DNA from: DATKDP01 sp035546335
GTDB taxonomy: Bacteria > Acidobacteriota > Thermoanaerobaculia > Gp7-AA8
Length of the DNA: 64,000 nucleotides
Assembly: GCA_035546335.1 (NCBI GenBank)
Contig: DATKDP010000056.1
Coordinates: forward strand, 124,001 to 188,000
Direction: 5' to 3'
Shown here: positions 16,743-25,409 of the stretch, piece by piece
Numbering within the stretch: position 1 is the first letter of the stretch
How the letters are laid out: each line of letters begins with the position of its first letter
Notes under the pieces: generated by a model
Seen by the model: only the letters and a program-made list of their open reading frames with translations
What the model was told of the DNA's origin: nothing
The model's database searches: none
Translations under genes and position numbers: made by a program

Positions 16743-19150
16743 GACAGCGAATCATCATCAGCGTAGCGGTGCTTCTTCTCCTCGTCGCCTTCACCGCGCT
16801 CATGATCGCCCTCCAGCGACCGCTCCAACGCCGCGGCCTCCTGCCTCGAACCACTGCGCCGGAGCCGGCACCGATCGAACCGATTCACCAGCGTCCAGTC
16901 GAAGAATGGACCGGGATGATCATCGCGATTCAGGCGTCGGGAAACTGGCAATTACTCGACTCCGAGCTCGACGAGATCCGCCAGCGTCGAGCCGGAGAGT
17001 ACTCGCGATTCGGCCTGGAATATCTGCACGCGCGTGCCCGCCTCGAGATCGGAGAATGGGCCGGTGCAGCGGAGCTTCTCGAGCCCCTTGCCGCTGGTGG
17101 GAGCGAGATGCGCGACCTTGCCCTCCACTACCTGGCTCAGGCCGCAGCCGCTGGCAACGAGCCCGAGCGGGCTGCCGCTCATCGCGAATCGCTGATCTTC
17201 GAATTCCCGGATGCTCTCTACCGCAGCGAGGCCATCGAAGATCAGCTCGCCTGGCTGGAATCATCCGGCGAGATGCAGCCTCTGCTTCGTTTCGTCGATC
17301 GCCTCCGGCCGAGCGCCGAGACCCGACTGCGGCGCGAGCTCGACGCTGCCGCTGCAGCGTCCCTCATGCGAGCACGGCGGCTCGACGAAGCGATCGCCAG
17401 AGGAATGACGATCCTCGAGGGAAGCGTCTCCGACGATGCGGCGGAAAAAGCGTTCCGGCTTCTCGACCGCCCGGAAGTGCTGTCGCGACTACAGCCCGAT
17501 CAGATCGCCCTTCTCGGCGAAAGTGCCGCGAGCCACCGCCATTACGATCGCGCTGCGCACCTTCTCCGGAGGGCGCTTCCCCATCTTCCCGACAGGCAGG
17601 ACGAGCTGATGTTCGCGATCGGCCGTGCGCAATTCGGCAACGAGCAGTACGGCGAAGCGGAAAAGACATACCTTCGAGGCGCGGAAACGACCGCGGATGC
17701 GCAGGCCCGCGCGACCTTCTACTTCCATGCCTCTCGCACTGCGCAGCTCCTGGGAGACGACGCGCGGGCCGAGCGCTTCATGACCTCCGCGATCGCCGTT
17801 CCGGGCAGCTTTCCCGCAACGAAGGCGGCTCTCAACCAGCGTATTCGAACGCGTGCCGCCGCCGGACGGCTCGCCGAAGCGCGCAGCGATGTGTCTCTTC
17901 TGAAGCGACTCTTTCCGAACGACTACGCGCTGGTCGAAGGGACGAAGGCCTATGCCCTCGCGGCACTCGGCGCGGGGCGTGGTGACGAGACCATCGCTCT
18001 GCTCGATTCGCTTCCGAGCCGCCTCCTCGATCGCTACGATTCTCCGGAGATCGCATACTGGAAGGCTCGGGCGCTCGAAAAGATGCAACCTGACGAAGCG
18101 ATGGATCTCTACCTCGAGGTTCTAACGTCACCGGTACCGACGCACTTCGCCTACTTCACCCGCCAGCGGCTCTCTTCCGGCTCCGCAGCGAAACGGATCC
18201 GCCAGGGACTCGAGAAGCGACGAGCGGAGGTCGCACGCCTGGTTCAGGAAGAGTCTTACGATGTCGCGCGAGGCGTGCAGACCCAGGTGGTTCTCCTATC
18301 TCCGGGCGAGAGCATCCAGCGCGAGCTCGCTTTGCTTCGATCGATCTACCTGAAGGTGCCCACGTATGCAGAGATCCTCGAGCTTCGTCCCGAGCCTCTT
18401 CCCGGGCTCGGCGGGGGGAACGAGCTTTCGAGACTCGATCGATTGCTCGCGCTCGGTCTGTTCGACGACGCGATCGATCGGGTTCCGGAGCGATATCCGC
18501 TGCAACGAGCCGGCTCGGCGCTGACCCAATCGCTGCTGCTTCATTGGGGAGGGGCGGCTCGCGAGTCGATTCACGCAATCGAGGTTCTGATGCGCTCGGT
18601 ACCGGAAGACTTCGTCCCGGAGCTTCTGCCGCGTCACGTCCAACAGCTCCTCTACCCTCGCTACTTTCATCGGTACATCCTCGACGATGCGAAGCGTTTC
18701 GACGCCGATCCCCGCCTCGTTCTTTCGATCATGCGGGAGGAGTCGCGTTTCGATCCGCGCGCACGATCGGCCGCCGCAGCGCGAGGACTGCTTCAATTCA
18801 TCATCACCACGGCGCGGGATGTGGGGCGGCAGATCGGGCTCATCGAGCTGACAGCCGAAGACCTCTACGATCCGCGCATCGTGATCCAGCTCGGCGCAAA
18901 ATACGTGGGCGGCCTTCTCGGGGAGCTCGACGCCAATCCCTATCAGGCAGCGGCTGCATACAATGCGGGCCCGAATCAGGTTCGCCTCTGGAAGCGCCTG
19001 CTCCCTGCCCGCGGCGACGACTGGTTCCTCTCCTCGATCAACTTCGACGAGACGAAGCACTACGTCCGGAAAGTGATGAACAGCTACGAGCGCTACGGGC
19101 AGATCTACGAGAACGAAGAGGTGGTGGGCGGCTTGCGCATCGAGCCGTGA
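16739..19150 (+). CDS. Soluble lytic murein transglycosylase, Slt family
   Basis: 803 residues. An N-terminal membrane/signal segment (IIISVAVLLLLVAFTALMIAL) is followed by ~580 residues of TPR-like alpha-helical superhelix, as in the Slt70 U-domain. The C-terminal SLT domain (about 660-790) carries the catalytic Glu in MREESRFDPRARS, then GLLQFIITTARDVG and AAAAYNAGPNQV. The enzyme cleaves MurNAc-GlcNAc bonds to give anhydro-muropeptides in the periplasm. GTG start overlaps the previous stop. Larger than E. coli Slt70 owing to extra helical repeats. Confidence 0.92.
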   Translation: MRQRIIISVAVLLLLVAFTALMIALQRPLQRRGLLPRTTAPEPAPIEPIHQRPVEEWTGMIIAIQASGNWQLLDSELDEIRQRRAGEYSRFGLEYLHARARLEIGEWAGAAELLEPLAAGGSEMRDLALHYLAQAAAAGNEPERAAAHRESLIFEFPDALYRSEAIEDQLAWLESSGEMQPLLRFVDRLRPSAETRLRRELDAAAAASLMRARRLDEAIARGMTILEGSVSDDAAEKAFRLLDRPEVLSRLQPDQIALLGESAASHRHYDRAAHLLRRALPHLPDRQDELMFAIGRAQFGNEQYGEAEKTYLRGAETTADAQARATFYFHASRTAQLLGDDARAERFMTSAIAVPGSFPATKAALNQRIRTRAAAGRLAEARSDVSLLKRLFPNDYALVEGTKAYALAALGAGRGDETIALLDSLPSRLLDRYDSPEIAYWKARALEKMQPDEAMDLYLEVLTSPVPTHFAYFTRQRLSSGSAAKRIRQGLEKRRAEVARLVQEESYDVARGVQTQVVLLSPGESIQRELALLRSIYLKVPTYAEILELRPEPLPGLGGGNELSRLDRLLALGLFDDAIDRVPERYPLQRAGSALTQSLLLHWGGAARESIHAIEVLMRSVPEDFVPELLPRHVQQLLYPRYFHRYILDDAKRFDADPRLVLSIMREESRFDPRARSAAAARGLLQFIITTARDVGRQIGLIELTAEDLYDPRIVIQLGAKYVGGLLGELDANPYQAAAAYNAGPNQVRLWKRLLPARGDDWFLSSINFDETKHYVRKVMNSYERYGQIYENEEVVGGLRIEP

Positions 19151-19157
19151 CGCAGAC

Positions 19158-19186
19158 TTGCATGAAATCGGCAACCATGAAATAAG
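19158..19186 (+). promoter_or_regulatory. Possible promoter before yqeY
   Basis: TTGCAT at 19158-19163 and AATAAG at 19181-19186, with a 17-bp spacer, lie in the 59-bp gap after the transglycosylase gene. Each hexamer matches consensus at four positions. Weak evidence. Confidence 0.22.
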
Positions 19187-19209
19187 CATCGGAATCAGGA
19201 GTGCCGGCG

Positions 19210-19656
19210 ATGGGAACACTGAATGAACGGATCCGCGCGGAGCTGACCGCGGCAATGAAGGCGCGCGACGCACTGAAGACCTCGACTCTCCGTCTCCTGC
19301 AGTCGGCGGTGAAGAACGAACAGATCGCCCGAGGGCGCGAGCTGACCGACGACGAGGTGGAAGCGGTCGTGCGCCGTGCCGTCAAACAGAGGAACGACTC
19401 GATCGAGCAGTATCGCCGCGGCAATCGCGACGATCTGGCGGACAAAGAGGAAGCCGAGCTGCGAATTCTCGAGGGGTATCTTTCGCAGCAGCTCTCCGAC
19501 ATCGAGATCGAAGCGATGATCAACGACGTGATCGCGATGGTCGGTGCCGACTCGAAAAAAGACCTCGGAAAGGTGATGAAGGAAGTGATGGCGCAGGCGA
19601 AGGGTCGCATTGACGGCAGGCGCGTGCAGGAGATCGTGAACCGGATCCTTCCGTGA
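19210..19656 (+). CDS. yqeY: GatB/YqeY domain protein
   Basis: 148 residues, all-helical, matching the YqeY family: an N-terminal LNERIRAELTAAMKARD, the KTSTLRLLQSAVKNEQI block and the C-terminal domain with KDLGKVMKEVMAQAKGR and the terminal GRRVQEIV. YqeY resembles the tRNA-binding tail of GatB, but its own role is unsettled. ATG 19210 is preferred because AGGAG lies 8 nt upstream. The stop overlaps the pyrE GTG (GTGA). Confidence 0.9.
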   Translation: MGTLNERIRAELTAAMKARDALKTSTLRLLQSAVKNEQIARGRELTDDEVEAVVRRAVKQRNDSIEQYRRGNRDDLADKEEAELRILEGYLSQQLSDIEIEAMINDVIAMVGADSKKDLGKVMKEVMAQAKGRIDGRRVQEIVNRILP

Positions 19657-20243
19657 GCCAGCCGGCCATGCCCGATCTGCCACGACTTCTCGCCGAGACC
19701 GGAGCCCTTCTCGAGGGGCATTTCCGTCTCTCTTCCGGTCTCCACAGTCGCGCATACGTCCAGTGCGCACGCCTCCTCGAGCATCCGGCGAATGCTCGCG
19801 CCATCGGTGCGGCTCTCGCCTCGCGAATCGAATCATGGAAACCACAGAGGATCGTGGCGCCAGCGCTCGGAGGTCTGATCATCGGATACACGGTCGCCGA
19901 GGCACTCGACATCCCGATGATCTTCACCGAAAGGAAGGAGGGAGCGATGTCGCTCCGTCGCGGCTTCTCTCTCGGTCAGCGAGTCCGTGCGGCGATCGTC
20001 GAGGATGTCGTCACCACAGGCAAGTCGACGCGTGAAACGGCCGCCGTGATCGAGCAGCTCGGCGGCGAGATCGCGGGGTTCGCCTCGATCCTCAACCGCA
20101 GCGGCCGCGACAATCCCTTCGGCGCACCCTACGAAGCCCTTCTCGCCATGGCCCTGGAAACGTGGGCCGAAACGGACTGTCCCCTCTGCCGCGGAGGCCG
20201 GCCGATCGACGCCCCGGGCAGCCGTTTCTCCGGTGGAGCATGA
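19653..20243 (+). CDS. pyrE: Orotate phosphoribosyltransferase
   Basis: 196 residues. Joins orotate to PRPP to give OMP, the fifth step of UMP synthesis. The PRPP-binding loop is VRAAIVEDVVTTGKST (residues ~111-126), FTERKEG is the catalytic-loop lead-in, and GGLIIGYTVAEAL the diphosphate loop. The C-terminal ETDCPLCRGG cysteine pair recurs in this PyrE subtype. GTG start overlaps the yqeY stop; an ATG at residue 6 is possible. Its stop overlaps the next gene's ATG, placing pyrimidine synthesis within a mixed operon. Confidence 0.94.
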   Translation: MSQPAMPDLPRLLAETGALLEGHFRLSSGLHSRAYVQCARLLEHPANARAIGAALASRIESWKPQRIVAPALGGLIIGYTVAEALDIPMIFTERKEGAMSLRRGFSLGQRVRAAIVEDVVTTGKSTRETAAVIEQLGGEIAGFASILNRSGRDNPFGAPYEALLAMALETWAETDCPLCRGGRPIDAPGSRFSGGA

Positions 20244-20728
20244 GCAAACGACGCATCACGATCGGCGGGGAAGAGTATGAGGTGGCGATCGAGCGCGCCG
20301 GTGGCTCGTGGCTCGTCCATCTGAGGGAGCAGACCCTCGAGGTTCGAGCCGTCCGACTCACCGATCACGAAGCGGAGCTGATCGTCGGCGATCGCCGCAT
20401 GAACGCCGACTGGTTTGCCGAAGGCGACCGGCTTCATCTGATGGTCGACGGCGAGCGATGGACAGCCGAGATCGAATCGGTGCTCGCCCGGCCGAAGGCT
20501 CGCCATCGCGAGCACTCCATGACTGCACCGATGCCCGGAATCGTGCTCAAAATTTCGGTCACCCCGGGCGGTGTTGTATCGAAGGGAGATCCGCTGATCG
20601 TTCTGGAGGCGATGAAGATGGAGCATCAGATCACGGCGCCTCATGACGGAGTCGTCGAGTCGCTACACTGTCGCGTGGGTGATCTCGTCCAGCCGGGAGT
20701 GGAGCTGATCACTCTGGAGGAACGATGA
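20240..20728 (+). CDS. Biotin carboxyl carrier subunit of an acyl-CoA carboxylase
   Basis: 162 residues. The N-terminal ~85 residues form a beta-rich region like the BT domain of propionyl- and methylcrotonyl-CoA carboxylases. The C-terminal ~75 residues are a biotinyl domain: TAPMPGIVLKI, then EAMKMEHQITAP with the biotinylated lysine at residue 126. A stand-alone carrier must work with a separate biotin carboxylase and carboxyltransferase; a carboxyltransferase beta subunit lies at 39.7 kb. Being ATGA-coupled to HMG-CoA lyase, it may serve methylcrotonyl-CoA carboxylase in leucine breakdown (inference). Confidence 0.88.
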   Translation: MSKRRITIGGEEYEVAIERAGGSWLVHLREQTLEVRAVRLTDHEAELIVGDRRMNADWFAEGDRLHLMVDGERWTAEIESVLARPKARHREHSMTAPMPGIVLKISVTPGGVVSKGDPLIVLEAMKMEHQITAPHDGVVESLHCRVGDLVQPGVELITLEER

Positions 20729-21660
20729 AGATCGATGTCGATCGCGCTCGCATCGTCGAGGTCGGTCCACGCGACGGGCTTCAGAACGAGAAGGTGACGA
20801 TTCCTGTCGAAGCGAAGGTGGAGCTCATCACCGCCCTCGCCGATGCCGGACTCCGCACGATCGAAGCGGGCGCATTCGTCCATCCGAAATGGGTTCCGCA
20901 GATGGCCGACAGCGCCGAGGTCTATCGGATGATTCCGAAGGACCCCGGCGTCGACTATCCGGTCCTGGTACCGAACGAGCGGGGGCTCGACAGAGCCGTG
21001 GAGGCAGGGGCTCGCTCCATCGCCATCTTCACGGCGGCGTCGGAGACCTTCAACAAGCGCAACATCAACATGACGATCGAGGAGTCGTTCGAGGCGTTCG
21101 CCCCCGTGGCGGCTCGGGCGCACGCGAACGAGATTCGCATCCGCGGCTACGTCTCCTGCTCCCTCGGCTGCCCTTACGAAGGAGCGGTCGCCCCCGAAAA
21201 GGTCCTCGAAGTGACCGCGCGTCTTCTCGATCTCGGCTGCTACGAGGTGTCCGTCGGCGACACGATCGGGGTTGGAACGCCACTCCAGGTTCAGGGCCTT
21301 CTGTCACTTCTGCTTCAGGTCGTTCCCGCCACTCGGCTGGCAATGCACTTCCACGATACGCGCGGCACGGCACTGGCGAACACGCTGGCGGCGCTCGAAA
21401 TGGGAATCGCCTCGTTCGACTCCTCGGCGGGGGGGCTCGGAGGTTGCCCCTACGCTCCCGGGGCGTCGGGAAATCTCGCCACCGAAGATCTGCTCTATCT
21501 CCTGCACGGAATGGGGATCGAGACGGGAGTCGATCTCGAGGGTGTCGTGCGCGCTTCGATCCTGATCGCACCCTGGATCGATCATCCACTGCCCGGGAAG
21601 TATCTTCAGGCGTCCAGCAGCGCCGCGTCGCTGGCGGGATCGAAAACTGCCGTACAATGA
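20725..21660 (+). CDS. mvaB: Hydroxymethylglutaryl-CoA lyase
   Basis: 311-residue TIM-barrel enzyme cleaving HMG-CoA to acetoacetate and acetyl-CoA in leucine and ketone metabolism. VEVGPRDGLQNE holds the catalytic Arg and the metal-binding Asp; FTAASETFNKRNIN and SVGDTIGVGTP are family blocks; LAMHFHDTRG gives the two metal His; and GGLGGCPYAPGASGN is the signature loop with the catalytic Cys. Its ATG overlaps the stop of the biotin carrier gene. Confidence 0.95.
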   Translation: MKIDVDRARIVEVGPRDGLQNEKVTIPVEAKVELITALADAGLRTIEAGAFVHPKWVPQMADSAEVYRMIPKDPGVDYPVLVPNERGLDRAVEAGARSIAIFTAASETFNKRNINMTIEESFEAFAPVAARAHANEIRIRGYVSCSLGCPYEGAVAPEKVLEVTARLLDLGCYEVSVGDTIGVGTPLQVQGLLSLLLQVVPATRLAMHFHDTRGTALANTLAALEMGIASFDSSAGGLGGCPYAPGASGNLATEDLLYLLHGMGIETGVDLEGVVRASILIAPWIDHPLPGKYLQASSSAASLAGSKTAVQ

Positions 21661-21746
21661 GGAGAGCATTCGGAAGACTCCCCCGAAGATGATGCACCGC
21701 GTGGAGGTTCGGTGGCGCGCGACAGGGTGCAGGCAGGAGCCGCAGA

Positions 21747-22211
21747 ATGAGTGACGGCCGCAGCGAATGGGTCGGCGGCTGGCACACCGTGCGGCACGAA
21801 GTCACCTGGCGCGAGCTGGACGCCGCGGGGCACGTCAACAACGCGGTCTATTTCACCTACTTCGAGTGGGGGCGCACGAAATACTGGTTCGGCCTCCATG
21901 GAAAGCAGGAGGGGCCGTTTTCGATCGGCGACCTCGGGTTCATCGTCGCACGAGCCGAGTGCGATTTCCGCCGGCAGCTCTCGCTGGGTGAGGCGATCGA
22001 GATCCGAACGAGAGTTGGAGAGGTTCGCCGCACCTCCTTCGACTTCCACAATCAGATCGTCAGAAACGACGGTGCGGTCGCCGCAGTTGGCAGAGTAGTT
22101 GTAGTCCGCTACTCGTGGAGCCGCGGCGAGAAGATCGCGGTGGAGGAGACGCTGCGAGAGAGGATTGTTGCATTTCAGCCCATGGAGAGCGACGAGGGGA
22201 GGGAGAGATGA
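21747..22211 (+). CDS. Acyl-CoA thioesterase, 4HBT/YbgC type
   Basis: 154-residue hot-dog-fold protein. The catalytic N-terminal motif reads ELDAAGHVNNAVYFTYFE, with the Asp nucleophile/base region expected of 4-hydroxybenzoyl-CoA thioesterase relatives. GGAGCC precedes the ATG. The stop overlaps the start of the SirB1-like gene (ATGATG/TGA). It likely hydrolyses acyl-CoAs released in the neighbouring catabolic pathway; chain length cannot be inferred. Confidence 0.88.
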   Translation: MSDGRSEWVGGWHTVRHEVTWRELDAAGHVNNAVYFTYFEWGRTKYWFGLHGKQEGPFSIGDLGFIVARAECDFRRQLSLGEAIEIRTRVGEVRRTSFDFHNQIVRNDGAVAAVGRVVVVRYSWSRGEKIAVEETLRERIVAFQPMESDEGRER

Positions 22212-23065
22212 TGCAGCCAGGGAGAGTGTTGACGCATCCGGCGCTTGCTCGAAACCGTTTCCGGGAAATGGCTACGCTACCCGACGCGGAGCTCGATCTG
22301 ACGGAGGCATCTCTGATCATCGCCCTGGAAGAGTATCCGGGGCTCGAAGTCGGCGAGTACGTGGAGCGCGTCGGGCAGTGGAGCGAAGCGATTCGCGAGC
22401 GGGTCGATGGCTCGCGCGACATCGAGCGTCTGGTCGACGCGATCAACCGCTTCCTGTTCGACGAAGAGGGATTTCACGGCGAATCGGGCGACTACTACGA
22501 TCCCCGCTACACTTTTCTGAACGAAGTGCTCGATCACCATGCCGGCCTGCCAATGGCCCTTTCGATCGTCTACATCGAGATCTCACGACGCCTCGGGATC
22601 GAAGCCGCCGGAGTGGCTCTTCCAGGTCGCTTTCTGGTCAAGGCGAGCGGAGCGTGGGGAGAGATCCTGATCGATCCCTCCGAAGGGGGACGGGTGCTCT
22701 CGACCGTCGAATGCCAGCAGATCATGGACGAAGTGTTCGGCGGCGGCGTCCGGCTCCGCGAGCATCATCTTCGATCCTTCTCGCGTCATGAGATTCTGGC
22801 GAGAATGCTCGCTCATCTGAAGGCCGTCTTTCTCGCCCGTCACGATCTGGAGCGAGCTCACGCATTCATCGATCGGCTGCTGATTCTCGACGAGCGCGAT
22901 CCGTGGGAGACACACGATCGCGGCATGGTGGCAATGCAGCTGCACCGCTACGAGGAGGCGCTGGTCGACCTCGAGCGCTATCTCGAGATGGCTCCTCACG
23001 CCGAGGACGGGTCGAGAATTCGCGAACAGATCGCCTGGCTGCGAGGCTGGCTCGATCGCAACTGA
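22208..23065 (+). CDS. SirB1 family protein (transglutaminase-like plus TPR)
   Basis: 285 residues. The central part matches SirB1/YchA: INRFLFDEEGFHGESGDYYDP, VLDHHAGLPMALSIVYIEI, and LPGRFLVK. This is a transglutaminase-like fold in which the nucleophilic Cys is absent (the DHHAGLPM position has no Cys). The last ~80 residues form two TPR-like helices (HDLERAHAFIDRLLILDERDP; YEEALVDLERYLEMAP). Function unknown. Coupled to the upstream thioesterase by overlap. Confidence 0.85.
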   Translation: MMQPGRVLTHPALARNRFREMATLPDAELDLTEASLIIALEEYPGLEVGEYVERVGQWSEAIRERVDGSRDIERLVDAINRFLFDEEGFHGESGDYYDPRYTFLNEVLDHHAGLPMALSIVYIEISRRLGIEAAGVALPGRFLVKASGAWGEILIDPSEGGRVLSTVECQQIMDEVFGGGVRLREHHLRSFSRHEILARMLAHLKAVFLARHDLERAHAFIDRLLILDERDPWETHDRGMVAMQLHRYEEALVDLERYLEMAPHAEDGSRIREQIAWLRGWLDRN

Positions 23066-23175
23066 TCGCGTTCTGGAATCGCGTCATCGAGCTACAATGA
23101 GTCGCCTCCTGCGAGCGGCCTCCGAGCGCTTCTTTTGGTAAACTGAAGATCCATCACTGGCATAGGACGACGGAC

Positions 23176-23862
23176 TTGATCACCGGCTTCAACACGGACA
23201 TCCGGCACAACGAGAAGGTGTACCACATTCAGACCGAGGACAAGGGACTTCAGAATCCCTACATCGAGTCTCTGGTCTACGTGGGTGGGGAAATCCTCGC
23301 CAGCAAGAAGACCTCGTATGCCGATCATGTGCGGGACGGAATCGACGAGAAGTGGATCGGTGGATTGATGGAGCAACAGCACCGGACGATGATCGCGGCG
23401 ATCAAGCGGGGCCGCTTCGATCATCCTGCGGACGACACGCAATCGAAGCGCATCGCAACCGGCACGCTGGCCGTCGATGTCCCGGCCGGCGCGGGCGAGT
23501 CGGAGAAGACGCTCGATCAGGTGATCATCGACTACCTCGCCTCGGAAGCCGAGAGCGAGCACATGGAGCTGTCGATCCTCTCGCAGGGCGACTTCGTGAG
23601 CGGACAACCGGTCGAGGTCCGCATTGCGACTCGAAAGAGCATCTCTCAGCAACCGATTCCGCAGGCTTCGATCGAGGTGAAGGTCATCTCCACCGTGGAG
23701 CCTCCTCGAGTCATTTTTCGAGGTGAAACGGCCAGCGACGGTTCGGCAGCCATCCGTTGCACGATGCCCATCTACAACGAAGGAACCGCGGCCGTAATCA
23801 TCTCCGCCCAGAGCGCCTTCGGAAACGACGAAGTGAAACAGCTGGTCAAACGAAAGAAATGA
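23176..23862 (+). CDS. Uncharacterised 228-residue protein
   Basis: Starts at TTG 23176 with AGGACGA upstream. It opens ITGFNTDIRHNEKVYHIQTED, a stretch reminiscent of an alpha/beta domain preceding a Tyr-rich recognition strand, and contains IESLVYVGGEILASKKTSY. The C-terminal half is a beta-sandwich-like region (VRIATRKSISQQ, ASIEVKVISTVEPPRVIFRG). No signal peptide or membrane segment. I do not recognise a characterised family. The stop overlaps the ATG of the ThiS-like gene. Confidence 0.72.
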   Translation: MITGFNTDIRHNEKVYHIQTEDKGLQNPYIESLVYVGGEILASKKTSYADHVRDGIDEKWIGGLMEQQHRTMIAAIKRGRFDHPADDTQSKRIATGTLAVDVPAGAGESEKTLDQVIIDYLASEAESEHMELSILSQGDFVSGQPVEVRIATRKSISQQPIPQASIEVKVISTVEPPRVIFRGETASDGSAAIRCTMPIYNEGTAAVIISAQSAFGNDEVKQLVKRKK

Positions 23863-24080
23863 GCCCCCGCGCCACAGCGATCGAGATCGAGGTCAACGGC
23901 ACCCGCAGGGACGTCGCCGCCGGGACCACCCTGCTCGCGCTCGTCGAGTCTCTCGGGCTGAAGAAAGAACTGATCGCCGTCGAGGTCAATCGCCAGCTCG
24001 TTCGTCGGAAGAATCTGGAGTCGCATCGCCTCGTCCCCGGTGACCGGGTGGAGATCCTCGAATTCGTCGGCGGCGGCTGA
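23859..24080 (+). CDS. thiS: ThiS/MoaD-family sulfur carrier
   Basis: 73-residue ubiquitin-like protein ending in Gly-Gly-Gly, as needed for adenylation and thiocarboxylate formation. The body has the ThiS pattern: IEIEVNGTRRDVAAGTTLLAL, AVEVNRQLV and VPGDRVEILEFVGGG. ThiS donates sulfur for the thiamin thiazole ring. No thiG or thiF is adjacent, so a MoaD-like or other sulfur-carrier role is possible. ATG overlaps the previous stop; the next gene begins within 15 bp. Confidence 0.88.
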   Translation: MSPRATAIEIEVNGTRRDVAAGTTLLALVESLGLKKELIAVEVNRQLVRRKNLESHRLVPGDRVEILEFVGGG

Positions 24081-24093
24081 GGCGCGCCGGAAG

Positions 24094-25359
24094 GTGGCCG
24101 TTCGCTTGCCGGAGCGCCTGTCACGAGACGACGACCTCTCAGCCGATTTCCGGCTGTTGCGAGACATCTACCAGCGCGCACTCGATCGCTGCACTCCTGA
24201 GCGCCTCGTGCTTCGAGCGATCGATCGCGATCCGCTCGACGGCACATTCGATGTCGCAGCCGTCGGAAAATGCGCTGCGGGACTCCTCGCCGGGGCTGCA
24301 GCACGTGTCGAGATCGCCCGCGCGTTTCTCGCTGTCCCCCAGGGCTACCCGATCACCGTGCCCATGGAGGCCGAGATCGCGTTCGGCTCGCATCCTCAAC
24401 TCGACTCCGCGAGCTTCGACGCTGGAGACCGGCTGCAGCGCTTCGTCAGCAGCTCCCTGCATCCGCTGCTCGTGCTCGTTTCGGGAGGAGCGTCCGCCTC
24501 GGTCGAGCTGCCACTGATCCCGTGGTTCTCCGAGGACGACGTCCGTCACGTCAACGCGATTCTGCTTCGCTCCGGCCTTCCGATCGATCGCATGAATGTC
24601 GTCAGAAAACACATCTCTGGCATCAAAGGAGGACGGCTGATCACATCGATCAGCAGCTCCTGCACCACGCTCGTCTACTCCGACGTCGCCCCCGGACGGC
24701 TCGCGGATGTCGGGTCCGGACCGACACTCCCCGACCCCTCGACCAACGAGGACGCGGCAGCAATTCTCGAGCGCTTGTCCGATCCACGCTGCCGATCCGC
24801 AGCCGTCCTACTCCGAAGCGGCGAGGTTCCCGAGACGCCGAAGGCGCTGCGCGGCGCAGTACGGCTCATCGCCGACAACACCGATCTCGTCGCTGCGGCA
24901 GCGGATGCCGCCGTCGAGCTCGGGGTGTCCGCCTCGCCGCTGGGTGTCTCGTTGGATGATGACGTCGAGAGCGGCGCACGGCGGCTTCTCGCATCGATCC
25001 GCCTCTCGGACCATCGCGTTCTGCTGGTTGCAGGAGGAGAGCCGACCATCACCGTCCAGGGCGATGGAAAAGGAGGCCGTTGCAGCGAGCTGGCTCTCCG
25101 GTTTCTCCGCGCCGCGGCCGCCGAGCACCTCCGATTTTCGGCTCTCTTCGGATCCTCCGATGGGGTCGACGGCAACAGTGGAGCCGCGGGAGTGTACATC
25201 GACGATGGGGCGGCCGCGAAGACAGCGGTGGGCGAGATCGACGATGCGATCGCTGCTTCGGACAGCTTCGGACTGGTGCAGAGAATCGGCGAGCCCATTA
25301 TGATGCAACCGACTGGCAATAATCTCCGCGATCTGTTCCTGCTGATGGCGCGTGGTTAG
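24094..25359 (+). CDS. Glycerate 2-kinase, GckA/DUF4147 family
   Basis: 421 residues from GTG 24094 (GGAAG precedes it). Family blocks: DVAAVGKCAAGLLAGAA, VLVSGGASASVELP, VRKHISGIKGGRL, SDVAPGRLADVGSGPTLPDP and the C-terminal LFGSSDGVDGNSGAAGVYID. It would phosphorylate D-glycerate to 2-phosphoglycerate, feeding serine or glyoxylate-derived carbon into glycolysis. An earlier in-frame start overlapping thiS cannot be excluded. It precedes tamB by 50 bp. Confidence 0.9.
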   Translation: MAVRLPERLSRDDDLSADFRLLRDIYQRALDRCTPERLVLRAIDRDPLDGTFDVAAVGKCAAGLLAGAAARVEIARAFLAVPQGYPITVPMEAEIAFGSHPQLDSASFDAGDRLQRFVSSSLHPLLVLVSGGASASVELPLIPWFSEDDVRHVNAILLRSGLPIDRMNVVRKHISGIKGGRLITSISSSCTTLVYSDVAPGRLADVGSGPTLPDPSTNEDAAAILERLSDPRCRSAAVLLRSGEVPETPKALRGAVRLIADNTDLVAAAADAAVELGVSASPLGVSLDDDVESGARRLLASIRLSDHRVLLVAGGEPTITVQGDGKGGRCSELALRFLRAAAAEHLRFSALFGSSDGVDGNSGAAGVYIDDGAAAKTAVGEIDDAIAASDSFGLVQRIGEPIMMQPTGNNLRDLFLLMARG

Positions 25360-25409
25360 CAAGCGACAGCCGCTCGGAAGGCTCTCTCGGAGACGCAGCT
25401 GATCATCCG

